64,000 bases of DNA. It comes from Ascaris suum (lineage: Eukaryota > Nematoda > Chromadorea > Rhabditida > Ascarididae). This document shows, in pieces, positions 1 to 11,466 of the stretch. The translations under genes and the position numbers were made by a program. The notes beneath the pieces were generated by a model. That model had not been told where the DNA came from, made no database searches, and was given only the letters and a program-made list of their open reading frames with translations. Location of the stretch: NCBI GenBank assembly GCA_013433145.1, contig CM024189.1, positions 5,080,501 through 5,144,500 on the forward strand, read 5' to 3'. Positions within the stretch are counted from its first letter, which is position 1. Every line of letters begins with the position of its first letter.

Positions 1-1
1 G

Positions 2-127
2 CTGGAGCATATAGTCTTGCACGTTGACATGTCCCCAATGGGCAAGCAGTTGAAGGTCTACCGCATAAAGGATCGATACCGTGCATATGTTGATTTTATA
101 TGTGCGAAGTATCATGCAGTACTATGA
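2..127 (+). CDS. Possible 3' end of an upstream gene (partial, unidentified)
   Basis: A 41-codon frame is open from the left edge and stops with TGA at 125-127. It reads as a plausible basic, aromatic peptide (for example VYRIKDRYRAYVDF), and the frame could be the last exon of a gene lying to the left. No family was recognised, no splice acceptor can be seen inside the window, and 41 codons can stay open by chance. No clear poly(A) signal follows. Treat as tentative. Confidence 0.2.
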   Translation: MEHIVLHVDMSPMGKQLKVYRIKDRYRAYVDFICAKYHAVL

Positions 128-1086
128 AGCTACCTGAAATTGCACAACTCGCGCATATCTTTTCAAACATTTCATACATGGGCGCATTACAACAGCCATT
201 TGAACGCACTAAATTCCTGTTACACTAAATTCCAGTGGTCTTGAATGGAGAGGGAGAAAGCCACATTTCTGAGACGCAGATCTTGAAAATGGAGACAAAG
301 CTTTGAGACGCAGGCCTTAAAAATGCCTCCCTCCGTAGATATTAACATTGAAAATTGACAATGAGCTGGTTGAAAAAACTTGCTGAATAAAAGGCTATAA
401 CGAGTCATGAAGAATAAGCGCAATAGCGCGGCAACCACATTGTAAGATGTAAAGTTGGGTGCAAGCACTAGGTCAGAAGAAAAAGCTGGGTTATTTGGGC
501 ATCTCTTGAACTTGTCGAGAAACAAATGAGGTTGCACAGTGATGTTGCTGTTACTGCGAAAGAAGGCCCATTCTTTTAGCATCACATAGTGGTGTGTGAT
601 GAAAAGTTGTTACCATACGGCAACATGAGAAAGACCACAAAATGTGGCAAGGGAATGAGTCTCATCGACATATGCCAAGATCTGCTAACTTTGGTGGTTT
701 TGATGAAGCATCACTACAGGTTTTTGAGACGAGACATACAGTCACAGCAGAATAATAGTGTGAACAAAAATGAGAAAACCGCAGGCTGCCGCATCAAACG
801 AGGAGATCCTACGTTTTCTCGATGATATGATACGACCGAATGTTTCAATTTGATGGAAAGCTTTGCTCATATTGTGCGCATATTCAACAAGAAGAACTAG
901 TGCCACGCAGAGCACATTCCCCTGAGGTGCCTGCATTGGTGAATGCAGGTCTGAGTCAGCTGATGTCACAAGAATAGCATCCACTGATTTTTCATTCCGT
1001 AATGCTGCAGCAGTGCGTACCTCACATTGATTATCGATTTGATTCAAGAACGGTCGGTGAAGAGCGTTAGGGCAGTTGTGGAGACG
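128..1086. other. Upstream region of the glucosylceramidase gene with unassigned open frames
   Basis: No gene is recognised here. Minus-strand frames are open over 220-585 (121 codons) and 742-1047 (101 codons), and a plus-strand frame over 589-825 (78 codons). None matches a family I know, and no splice sites clearly join them. The last part should contain the promoter and 5' leader of the glucosylceramidase gene. AG dinucleotides at about 1047-1048 (TTCAAG), 1069-1070 (GTTAG) and 1074-1075 (GGCAG), just before the start codon, could be cis or trans splice acceptors, but none is strong. Confidence 0.3.
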
Positions 1087-1138
1087 ATGATGAGAGCGCT
1101 TGCTGCTCTCCTAGTTTGTTTTCTGTTCGGCGGAATAG
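1087..1138 (+). other. gba: Glucosylceramidase exon 1: signal peptide
   Basis: Encodes two methionines, an arginine, then a run of Ala, Leu, Val, Cys and Phe, ending at a GT donor (GTATGT at 1139). It ends in phase 1. The last G joins AT at 2520-2521 to make an aspartate codon, directly before [12 protein letters not shown]. The hydrophobic core and the phase match mark it as the secretory leader expected for a lysosomal enzyme. The exon is too short to stand out as an open frame, so it is the least certain exon of the gene. Confidence 0.85.
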
Positions 1139-4100
1139 GTATGTGGTTCACTAGAAAAATCTGTGATTTGTAGTTGTTTAGGTGAAACATTTTCTGTTCT
1201 TGGAAAGAAATCCTCCAGCTGTTATGGCTTCGAACTGCAGCACTTTTATGAAAAGTCATGATGCGCTTTTCGAATGAAACAACTCATATCTTTTCTGAAA
1301 TCATACAACATTGAGTTCGGAGCTGAAAAATAACAATTGTTTTCCTTCGAAGATCACAATTTATGGGTAATTCATTCACACGAATATGTAGAAGAGAAAC
1401 TCGAAATTTTCCGGAGCAGAGCTTTAAAAATTGCTGCAAACGGCGATGATCAGCAAGATAACTTGTGACAACAATTAAACTGAGAGCATAAACTGCAGCT
1501 GAATGTCTTCCTTTACAAAGAACTTTCTTCTGTATTTATATTCTGTATTATATAGAATGGAATGAACGAAGGAAATGTAGGAGGTGGACTTAAGAGAAAG
1601 GATGCAAATGTGTTCGCTTATTTTTAACTTCCTAAGAAATAGCTCACCATATGAACATTCCTTCTTGCTGTGGAGCAAGGTTTTCCGATTAAACCAGAGA
1701 ACAACTATGATCAGTCTTGCTTTTGCGCTGAAGAGATTGTAAAATTTGAATTAAAATTTTTTAACGCAATGCATCTCATCTTTGCGATTATCATCTATCA
1801 TGGTCAGGAATCATTAAAAGCGGTAGTAGTTATTAATGATTGGTGGACTCCACTGATCACCAATACTTACTATCGCTTGACGCGGCATGACACGTTCACG
1901 AATATGAGTCTTTTCAGAAGCTAGAGGGACCAGCTGTTGTGTTGCTTTTTTTAATGATTATGTGGAGGTGAAGTTACTCCTTCCACAAGAGGACGTGTTG
2001 TCGTTTGCCAAAGCTTTGCGCGAGAATTTCATGCGTTTTTAAAAGATGCGTTTGTACGTGCGTTTGCCTTCCCTCCTCTCCGTCAGTTTCAACGAGCGAA
2101 ACAACAGGCGGGGGTTTACAGTCAGATGAACATAATCTGGCTCTCAAGACCTCAAAATCTATTTCGCTCCAATTCGTTACTTCTTCATGAGCCATGAAGC
2201 TTGAAAATGCTATGAAAACTCTAGGACAAATTCTGTAAAGGCGTTGAATAAGGCTTGGAAAAGCAATTCCGTGGTCAACACTTAAAAGATTTATGGATTC
2301 TGTTTCCGTAATTTGGAAATGACGCGTGCTTTGTCACTTATTAACTGAGCATATTGTTCATAACTTAGGTAGTTGAGGTGAAATTAATAAATTAAAGGTT
2401 AACTCAGTGAAAATGACAACCACTTTACGATTGTGTTGTTGATTTCATTCCTGGAATTAACTGAGTGCACATGGTTTTATTGTTATACCGAATGAAGTGT
2501 GTGATCTTCGTTCTTTAAGATTCGATAAATCGACCATGTGTGCCGAGAAGCTACGGCAATAATGACAAAAATATAGTCTGCGTCTGCAACGCGACTTATT
2601 GCGACGACTTCCCTGAACTCGGCGAGCTCAAACCTCTTACAGCAGTCATTTATCAGTCATCGTTAAGCGGGAAACGGTTCGAAAGAAGTACCGCAAGTTT
2701 CAAACCCTGCGACGAGAAGCTGGAAGGTTACCGTATATACCAGTGTTTCATAGAAGTATATAAAGTGTGAAATTGATCAACGACGTTGGAGATTAAGGAG
2801 CACTATGCAAAATGCCCCCAAATAATGGCGTCAACAATTTTATCTGCTTCACTTTCTCGGAATATACTTCTGGAAGAAAATCGAGTCTATTGCTTTCGGA
2901 CGTGGAAGTCGTTACAGTTTGTGACCCCTTAGGTGAGCCAGGAGTATCTCGAGGGAAAATTTACACAACTAAAGAAAGATTTCAAAGAAATCTGTAAGAG
3001 GTTGCAAAATTGTGTAAACACAGTAAAAAGAAATAGCCATTAAATTCATTCGCCTTCAGCAGAATTTGCGATAGCGATAACGGCGTTTACGATAACGATA
3101 ATCGATAGTTTACGACAGAGATTACGAGTTTACTGATGTGTCTCTGCGTTTCATTTCACCGAGTGACAATAACTGAATTTCTCGATGCTAAGTAATTGTG
3201 TGCAGTGAATATTAGTTGAGAACGAATTAGATTTTTTTTTGAAGTGAAGGATTTCGGTGAGATGAATTTCGTCTGTGTGGAACATGATCAGAAAATGAGA
3301 AGGAACTGCACTGGGTCTGTGAGCTTGCTCTCAGCGCCAGCTGCGCATTGTTTCGCGAGGATCTGTCGGTATCGCCGCAGGTTGTACGAGCGCTCAAGGT
3401 TGTTGGCAGGGATGCCAAATGAATTTCCTCCCTCCTCTGCAAGAGTCAAAGATGGTCACAATGGAACTGAAGAGATGTAAACGAGAAAGCAAAACATTTT
3501 TCATACTTTGATTTGGTGATGAGACGATGCGATCAAGCGTCGCATTTCAGGCGTGCGAAGGGTGGATGTTAAAGTGAATGGGCAGGTGCGCTATCAGTCG
3601 ATCATCGGCTTCGGTGGAGCGTTCACAGATGCGGCTGGTATCAACGTGAACTCTTTGCCATCGGGAGCTGCTGAAGAATTGCTGCAGAGCTACTTTGGTA
3701 AACATGGTAAGGTACTGAAAAATTCTGTTTGTATTTGACACTACGAAACCAATGCAGTTCATAGATGTTGCTTTAGCTATTGAAGCTCTTGTGATATTTA
3801 TATTCCACCTGGTACTCATAACTGGCGAAGCTTTTAGGTCGATATATACTTTGGACAAGGCAACTTTGGTATAATCGCGCATGCCAACAAATAATCGACC
3901 AAAATCCTTGAATGTCAGTAGGTCTGCCAGAGGCTGGGTTTTGGGGAGAGACGTGACCAGCTGAGTTGTGCAGGTAAATTTTTTTCAGAGTATTTTATGA
4001 CTGCTTGCCGCTCGAGTGATTAGGTGAGTATATTTCAGGACTGCAGTATTCGGTTGGTCGGATTCCTATGGCGAGTTGCGACTTTTCAACGCATGAATAC

Positions 4101-7100
4101 TCTTATGACGATGTTCCCGATGACTTCGCATTGCAGCATTTCAATCTGACGATCGAGGATAACGAGTTAAAGGTAGGTAGACTTTTTTATCGTGGAGTGA
4201 AGCCATGATACAATCGATCAATGCAAAGATATGACGTGCATCGAATGTTTCTAAGCCAGATTATTTGTCACTGAAATGAGGAAATATAGTTCTAAGCAGT
4301 CGTCGCTACAGCAGTCTTTTCAGATTCCACATATTCGTCGAGCACTTCGTCTTGCAAATGGAGATCTAAAGCTGATCGCAAGTCCTTGGTCGGCACCCGC
4401 TTGGATGAAAACAAACGGTCGTATGAAGGGCGGTGGTAAGCTGAAAGGTGATGAAGATGGCCCATATCACGTTACTTGGGCTAACTACTTTGTTAGGTAA
4501 TCAGTTACTAATGTGTGTGGCAAGTGTACTTCGGCAGGCAATCTGTCATAAATGGCAAGTTATCTGGCATTAGTATCTCCTTATTCATTTATTTCGTTAT
4601 TTATTTATTTATTCATTTATTCATGTATATATCCATTTTTTTCATTCATTATCTATTTATTTGTTTATCTGCATATTTATTCAATAATTTTCATTTATTT
4701 CCGCTTATTTCACGTTTATAGATATAAAAGCTGCTTTGTGCTGAACTCAGTGACTTATTTGGTATCTTGCCGAATTTTGAAAAGTTTTGTCATGTTCGGA
4801 GACCTTTTTTTCTGTTTCATTTGTTGTCAACAAATCCTCTGGAGCGGATACTTTCTTTCCATTGCAAAACCGTGCAGCATTACTAATCTTGCAGTTCGAT
4901 TGTTTTAGCATATGCAAATTTCGTTAGCAGTTCTCGGATGAGCGGTTAAACAAAAGACTTATTCTATCGGCATAACCTTATTTGTGTTTTGAAACGAAGT
5001 TCTCATTTCTATTCAGGTTTCTAAAGGCATATAACTCCCAGAACATAAAGCTGTGGGGGATGACAGTACAGAATGAGCCATCAAGTGGATCGATCCCCGA
5101 TTATTCGTTTCAAACGATGTTCTTTAACAGCGAGTCAGAAAGGTTGTTTGATTGTCGCAGTTGGTTTTTTTTTCGAGCTGTTATCTACAGATGAATATAT
5201 TATCAGAGCTTAGCACTGCAACTTCTTATCGTTGTCTACTCGTAGCTATTAATGCACGAAGCAACAATTACGAGCTGCAAAAGCAGGAGAAACTGGTGTT
5301 AAGATATCGGCTTGAAAACTTAACGTCATAGCAAAGTTTTCAAGCTCAACAGGAGATTACTGAAGAAAGCAGTGGTTGGTATTCTTCCACACCACGTTGC
5401 TCATCACCACCACCTTAGCAGTCGATGAAAACAAGGTGTCATACTTTTATAGAACTCTTTGCTGAAAGTTCAACTTTTGTGAATGTGTTGCCGGTAAGAT
5501 AGTAGCTGCTTTATTGCACCCACTAGTCTCGTGTCTGAAATAATCGACTCACTTGCAGTGGAAATTTTATACCGTAACTGTGCCCCGTATCTTCGATAGT
5601 ACTCCTTTTATTGTTCACAACGAAAAAATGAAAAGTAATCGAATCGAGTAATGCTTGAAAAATTGCGCGATGTATAAACTGCAAGGAGCACCTCACCACA
5701 ATTTTTCAGAATCGAGGACGGAAACTGTGTAATAACTATCCCACTGAGAAATTATTTTTGAAGGAATTTCGTCAAAAATCATCTCGGACCAATACTGAAA
5801 AACTCAACAGTTGGGAGAGATGTCGCCTTGATGATAATGGATGACCAGAGGTACTTCCTACCGCATTGGGCTGACGTCGTAAGCTTTCTAATATTGAACA
5901 CCTATAGTATTTAACTGTGGTCATTTCGTCAGTGTGAGCAGCAATCGTCAGTTACGACTGTCCTTAGCCGTTAGCGATGACGCATCCTTGTGCTTCTTCT
6001 AATCGCGCCGGATATAAGCTGAAACTGCTCCGAGGCTACCCGCGACGTTGAAATATTAATAAAGAAGATTGTCATTGGGAAAGCATAATGCCGAGATTCC
6101 AAAAAGAGAAGAAAGTGGCATTAGATTCCATCATCTATGAAATTAGGCAAAAAAAAGACCATAAAGGAAAAAAGCCCGCACTGGAGAAGTTTATTTCAGA
6201 ATCACGTTTCTGACTAGCATTAAGTAATTCGAAGCGCAGTATTTATCAAAATGATTAGGGAGATAACTACTATCGCTCTCTACAACTAAGAAATGAGTAC
6301 TTTCCATTGGGGGTTTCATTTGGCTTCATTATTGTTTGTTGTTAATTGCGACGATTTCTTGAAATGGCGTGTTAGTATCACACTAATAATTGCATAAACT
6401 TTGCAAGCTGCTTTTTCGCTCAATAATTGCAATAATTGCATAAACACTAATAAGTGCCCGTATTTTTTTTTCATTTTTCACCCTCCACATCTTGACTAAT
6501 ACTGCCCGCATTTCACCCTCCACATAATTTGCAAATAACAGCGCGATGAGTGATAGGCTGCGAGAGGGGTTTCGTTTCCCATTGTTCATGCAAATTCATA
6601 TTGCAAGTCGTTTAATGATTTCCGCCATGATAAGTTTCTTATGAAAAAAAGCTTAATAGAAGATCGAAAAGTGAATTTGGTTTGAAGCGCTGTGAGTGCA
6701 TCGTTGAAGTTGAGTGAATTCTGCAAACGATTTGTCTTTGCCGACTACAACAAAAACGCCTGCGGTGTATTGAAAGATCAATTTAGAACTTTTATCATAT
6801 AGAAATTTTCCCGTTGCGTAGCATTGAGCGCCTCTCGTTCTTGCTATGTGCCCGCATTTTTTTTTTCATTTTTCACCCTCCACATCTTGATTAATAGAAG
6901 CAGAGTAGAACACACATCTGTGAGCGCAAAACTTCCCTAGTACTTTTCTGGCCAGACGGTAATACTGAGATAGTAAAGTTTGCAGGTATTAGCAGATGAG
7001 GAAGCAGAAAAGTATGTCTCAGGTATTGCAGTCCACTGGTACGGGGACTACTCATTCGTTCCGGCGTGGCTACTTTCCGAAACGCATCAACGTCATCCGA

Positions 7101-9630
7101 GAAAGTTCATTCTTGCTACAGAAGTGCGTTTTCTTCGAGAAAGCAACCGAATATTTTAGCCTGGACGTTGTTGAAAGTTAAAATCCCATAAAACTGATAC
7201 TCGTCAGCAAAAGCAAACTGTGCTGAACACGACGGTTCGCTTTCGATAGAGGTATTACCGTAATCTGCCAACCGGCTTATTTTCAAGCGAATGCCATTTT
7301 CGACGGGTCAAGAATTCGCATAGAACATCTCACTCGTTGTGCTGAAAAACACGCATACTAATGTTCTTTTATTTTCATGCGTACTAATGTTCTTTTTAAA
7401 AAACGTTTATTTTCACAAAGTTCTTTTTTCTAAAGGTGTTTTTTGACGAGTGACTTTTTAGATGTATGCAAATGTGAATTGTTTTTGTTTCAGGCCTGCA
7501 ATGGTAAAGATATCATCTCTCATTGGCCAATTTTGGGAGACTGGTACCGAGGAGATAGCTATGCTCACGATATAATTATGGTAAACTTGAGAAAAGATCT
7601 CCTATAGTACTTCGTTTATTCTCATAAAAACTGCTTCTATAGCTTCATGATGCCTCTTTTCTTCTTCAGCTCAGTAATAAGAGCGAACTCAATTTTGCTC
7701 ATAATTTAAATTTAGCAAAAATATTTCAGGATCTGTCGAATTGGGTCTCGGGATGGATCGACTGGAATATCTGCCTCGATTTACAAGGTGGTCCAAACTG
7801 GGTGCAGAACTTTGTCGATTCACCTGTAATAGTGAATGCGACCGCAGGGGAATTCTATAAACAGCCAATGTTCTACGTCATGGGACATTTCAGGTTGGCT
7901 TATGAAAATTTTCGATCGCTGCGATATCAAGAGTCTATCGCACAATTTCTGTGATTCCCGAACAAATGAATATTTACTGTTAATATTGAGTCCATAAGAG
8001 CTCTATTTGGCTGAGCGAAATATTGCATTAGCTCAGAAGCTAAAGGGCCAAACGAGTCGTGCCTACCAAATTGCAACTGCCCGTCATTATTTTTCAGAAC
8101 TTTCAAACCTGACTCTGCTTTGAGTGATCCCTCGGTCCGGTAATAAAGCTATCCCAGTTTTCTTTCAATCGGTTAAACGCACTCTTGTAACTTTTGGGGA
8201 TAATATATGAAATCCATCCCTATGAAACCCTTATCCACAACAATATGCCCTTCTGACGTAAAACCCGAAAAACGACTTCTGCTCACCTTTCCGGAATCAA
8301 CAGATCACCGAGAGCAGTTGGGAAAAGCTTGATAAGCTTACTCTCGGCGTTTTGTTAAACAAAGTACATTAGTTTTATGCGCTTTTGCAAGTTAGCTTTG
8401 CATAGGACATCATGGCAACGTCGTATCTGTACATATGTCTGTGTGTTGTGGGCCAATTCCCAACGGCGTCACCGTCACCCAGCCCATCAGGGAGCAGCTC
8501 TTCAGCTTGCTCTCCCCCTATTTCTTGTCGCAGTTTCAACGCGACAAGATCACTCTCCATAGGGGCGCGGTTATGCCGATGTCCAGTTTGTGGCGAACTC
8601 AGCAGTGGGGTCGTAGCGGTGGGGATTTCCTCCATTCTCTGCGTTAAGTCCTACTTCCACCGCCTGCAAAAACAGTCGGTGGAAGTAGGCGCCAGCGGCA
8701 TTAGAAACTGATGTCGAGAGATTATATAAGCTAACCGTTTTAAGAAGTGGTCGAGGCGGAGGAACTCCCTATTTTTATCCCAGAGTTCCTGGCCCCATGA
8801 AATCGCCTTTCGAAAGAGATTTTTCCGGGCTTTCTCTCTCGCTCTTCTTGTCGGATGCCTCCACTGCGAAACACCCCTCCCTGAAGGTTCCCACCCCTTC
8901 TCCTTCCCTCCCTCCTTGCACCACAGAGTGTCATGGTGTAAGTACGTGTTTACCGTGTGCCAGTCTGTAATGCGTCAGCTAATGCAACCAAATCTGAACT
9001 TTTAAAACTTAGTGAATATGATGTGCACAAAAGCTGACTATCCATCCCACAATCCGAGTTGATTTACCAATTTGAGAGACGTTATAGGCATTTAAAGTGG
9101 TCATTTGAAACGTGAAGGTACTATCTTGGAAATTCACTATTTTTTGGTAATTAATGAAAGTGGTCAATCAGATATCCTTGGCATGCTTCCCCTCTTGTTT
9201 TGATTAATCAAAATCAAATTCGTGTATATGTTGCAGAAATCATCTCGTGGATATAGCACAATACCATGGTTTGGAAATTAGCGTTCTCCACGAAAAGTAG
9301 CATTTATTGTATTGCGTAAGAGGGAGGTGATTTGTGTAGTGACCGCTGGCGACAACTTTCAGCAAGTTTATTCGTCCGGATTCACGGCGTGTCGGTCTAA
9401 CGATTTCGAATGGAAGTGCTATGCTCGAAGGTGTGGCAATAACGACACCCTCTCGGCAACGTGTTCTTGTGCTCAACAACAGAGACGACCATCAAGCATA
9501 TGAGCTGTCAATTAAGGATGCGGCCATCGACCGAATGGCCATTCGTTTAACACTCGAACCGAGAACCATCGCCACTATTGTCTGGAATAAAGAAATCGCA
9601 AAAACTGAAAACTTTGAACGAAAACTGTGA
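1087..9630 (+). CDS. gba: Glucosylceramidase (lysosomal acid beta-glucosidase, GH30), complete, 11 exons
   Basis: Hydrolyses glucosylceramide to glucose and ceramide in the lysosome. Exons: 1087-1138, 2520-2726, 3551-3706, 4039-4172, 4324-4496, 5017-5142, 5764-5878, 6986-7123, 7494-7580, 7730-7893, 9363-9630. Joined they give 1,620 bases, or 539 residues plus TGA; human GBA1 has 536. Residues 1-17 form a hydrophobic signal peptide. RPCVPRSYG (22-30) matches the mature human N-terminus, followed by the conserved cysteines C24, C38, C40 and C45. Family motifs follow in order: [11 protein letters not shown] (106-116), [14 protein letters not shown] (202-215), VQNEPSSG with acid/base E261, LATEACNGKD with nucleophile E367, [13 protein letters not shown] (416-428) and KQPMFY. 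The two catalytic glutamates are 106 residues apart, against 105 in human. All exon phases agree. Start chosen: the first of two adjacent ATGs opening the signal peptide. C. elegans has several paralogues (gba-1 to gba-4), and which one this matches is not decided. Exon 7 uses a weak acceptor (TTTTTGAAG). Confidence 0.96.
1139..2519 (+). other. gba: Glucosylceramidase intron 1
   Basis: A 1.4-kb intron. It opens with GTATGT and ends in CTTTAAG, a non-CAG acceptor chosen because it restores the frame. It contains AT-rich sequence and short chance open frames. No repeat family, RNA gene or coding sequence was recognised. Confidence 0.7.
2727..3550 (+). other. gba: Glucosylceramidase intron 2
   Basis: 824 bases between exon 2 (donor GTTACC) and exon 3 (acceptor ATTTCAG). 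Short open frames occur at 2812-2997 and 3244-3480, but they interrupt the conserved protein and resemble nothing known. They are taken as chance. Confidence 0.7.
4581..4714 (+). repeat. Degenerate TTTA/TTCA tetranucleotide repeat
   Basis: Intron 5 of the glucosylceramidase gene carries about 130 bases built from repeated ATTT and ATTC units (TTTATTTATTTATTCATTTA and variants). It translates to strings of Phe, Ile, Tyr and Leu on the + strand, which explains two spurious open frames here. Confidence 0.85.
6454..6525 (+). repeat. Direct repeat copy A (GTGCCCG..CACCCTCCACATCTTGA) with a partial third copy
   Basis: The segment 6454-6500 (GTGCCCG, T-tract, CATTTTTCACCCTCCACATCTTGACTAAT) recurs at 6848-6894 with very few changes. 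A shortened version, TGCCCGCATTTCACCCTCCACATA, follows at 6502-6525. All lie in one intron. Confidence 0.85.
6848..6894 (+). repeat. Direct repeat copy B
   Basis: Second copy of the repeat at 6454-6500, about 394 bases downstream in the same orientation. It differs mainly in the length of the T-tract and by one C/T change (CTTGATTAAT). Confidence 0.85.
7353..7397 (+). repeat. Short tandem duplication (26-base unit)
   Basis: GCATACTAATGTTCTTTT at 7353 recurs as GCGTACTAATGTTCTTTT at 7379, 26 bases later, in glucosylceramidase intron 8. One base differs over the compared 18. Confidence 0.75.
8650..8689. repeat. Perfect 13-bp inverted repeat (hairpin)
   Basis: CCTACTTCCACCG at 8650-8662 is exactly complementary to CGGTGGAAGTAGG at 8677-8689, with a 14-base loop. 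It sits in the GC-rich part of glucosylceramidase intron 10. Confidence 0.85.
8867..8930. repeat. Pyrimidine-rich tract
   Basis: A C/T-rich stretch (CACCCCTCCC..CCTTCTCCTTCCCTCCCTCC) in glucosylceramidase intron 10. It resembles tracts that recur through the window, often on the opposite strand. Confidence 0.6.
9198..9213. repeat. 16-bp perfect palindrome
   Basis: TTTTGATTAATCAAAA reads the same on both strands. It lies 150 bases before the last glucosylceramidase exon. It is AT-rich and may be chance. Confidence 0.6.
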
Positions 9631-11381
9631 GACGATGTTGTGGACTGAAAGTGAAACTGATTAAATGACTCAGATTTGAGGTACAGTCATGGTCTCACAC
9701 CTTCTTACAGCAACCCAGCGAAACGTGCAGGATAAATTAAAGCTATGTTGTGAACAAGAGCAATTTTTTTGGTTTTCTTTTTTTTAATCAGGAAGCCTTC
9801 CGGATTCTTAAGAGCTAAACGGCACTTGGCGGTTACTTATGGCGGAAGAATTGGCCAATGTAAAAATCCTGAGGAGTGATGTTTTTGAAAATAAATATGT
9901 CTATTACGAAAATCTTAGTTGCCGTGGAATTGGGAGTGAATAGAAGTGCTAGACAACTTTATTCCAGGATTGGCCTAATTTGGTACGATCAGCATAAAAG
10001 ACCTATGATAAAAATAACTGAAAAGAGAGTTGTCTGCCCTGTGAACGAAGGAGCGTAGCAAAGGGTGGAAGGAGATGCCAGCCTTGTGTGAATAGCTGCA
10101 AGCGTCGAGAATGTATAACTAGTACCGCCCAAATAGTCTAATGATCATCAGGTGCGGTCTGCAGCTAGTGCACTAAGAGGATCGTCTAAGTGAAATCCTC
10201 AGCGAATTCGAGTTGCATAAGAGAGAAAATGCAGATAGTGCATCTTTCAAAGTCAATAGTGGTATGACAGATATGTTACCGCTGAAGCTTGCAGTTGTTC
10301 CCTCACGTTGTGACCCTCATGGTGAGGTAGCTGAAGGGTAACCCATGACGATCTGATGCATGCGCTGGTCTTGTGCAATGGAAGCAAGGAGCAATACTAT
10401 GATGCGAAACGTTGCTATAAAGCTACATGTAACTGCATATTTTGCACGTGTAATTTCGAGCAGCAATTACACTTGGGCTTATTCTGATAAGCCATGGAAA
10501 CGCGTAAAGGAAATTCTATTTCTTTCGCAACGAAAGTGGCGAGTCTGTATATGGTGGAAAGCCTGACGATGAAAAGAAATTTTGATCTAGTGACTGGCAC
10601 AAGGAAATAAAACAAGATAGTGACGCGTATATGGCGATTGTTATCACTGATAAGAAGGTGTATATGACGAACTTCACGTCATTAATGTGGCCTTAAGCAG
10701 TCGTAAAAGAAAAAATCAAGTGGCTTATTGGGCTGGCTCTAATCAGCCTAGCAGTCATTAATCAATCTAGTGACGGTAGTCGTTTGATTCACTGAAAGTG
10801 AACCCCACTGCAGCAAATCCCTTCCACTAGTAGCCCGAGGATATATCCTTAGTTCCGGAAGCTGTGTAACGTAGCTACTCCTGTCCAACTGTACAATGTT
10901 ACTATTTGTGAACATCAACTTGAATCGTAGCTGCATTTTGTCTATATTTAGACGTGTTCATCATTCGAGTTGCTTTCATATGTGCCTCGTACTGAAACTA
11001 TACTTGCTGATACAATCACGCACTTCAAGTGCTCTTTTGTTGCTTTGCTACTACATACATCTTAATGTTTATTGCAGCTTTCTTCATTCTTACAACTTGA
11101 ATAAACCTTCCACTGCTAACTACACCTTATTCCAGCGTTAAAATGTCGTTAGCGCGAGGAAGGAGATAGAAAAGTATGGGAGCAACTCGGAGTGCAATCC
11201 GTATATGCCCACACACTGCGAGGTTAGCTAATTGCGCACTAACTTGATACAGCTGTGCCACGCATTTCCGAAAGCTCTGTAAGGCAAGTAGAGCATCCCG
11301 AAATACTGAAGTGTGTGGATCTGGCATGGGTTCTCCTGGCAACGGTGCAACGCACCCTAGAAGTGGTGTGATTGTTTGCAA

Positions 11382-11387
11382 GGTGTG

Positions 11388-11428
<41 letters not shown>

Positions 11429-11466
11429 TTGTATACGTGTGCGTCTGTATGTATGTTCGTGTGTGT
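11382..11466 (+). repeat. (TG)n microsatellite
   Basis: About 45 bases of nearly pure GT/TG dinucleotides, followed by a decaying tail of TGTG, TATG and CGTG units. The complementary strand reads Thr-His repeats in the overlapping frames, which are artefacts. Confidence 0.95.

Larger units (their letters stand above)
5879..6985 (+). other. gba: Glucosylceramidase intron 7, with internal duplications
   Basis: A 1.1-kb intron between the exon ending HWADVV.. and the exon starting [11 protein letters not shown]. It holds a roughly 47-base direct repeat (6454-6500 and 6848-6894) and short repeats of AATAATTGCATAAAC near 6386-6447. No coding sequence is seen. Confidence 0.8.
7894..9362 (+). other. 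gba: Glucosylceramidase intron 10 with a GC-rich island
   Basis: A 1.47-kb intron splitting an AGC serine codon (AG at 7892-7893, C at 9363) in the conserved GHFSKFI segment. From about 8400 to 8935 it is visibly richer in G and C than the surroundings, with overlapping open frames on both strands (8375-8635 minus, 8412-8711 plus). The codon-phase match across the intron shows this block is not part of the enzyme. It may be an inserted repeat or a nested non-coding element. No transposase or terminal repeats were recognised. Confidence 0.7.

Noticed and set aside
2812..2997. Open frame in glucosylceramidase intron 2 as an extra exon
   Set aside because: Exons 2 and 3 join in phase and match the enzyme without it, and the peptide has no counterpart in the family.
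4515..4908. Hydrophobic open frames rich in Phe, Ile and Tyr that could look like membrane proteins
   Set aside because: They are translations of a degenerate ATTT/ATTC repeat inside glucosylceramidase intron 5; the enzyme's frame crosses the intron cleanly.
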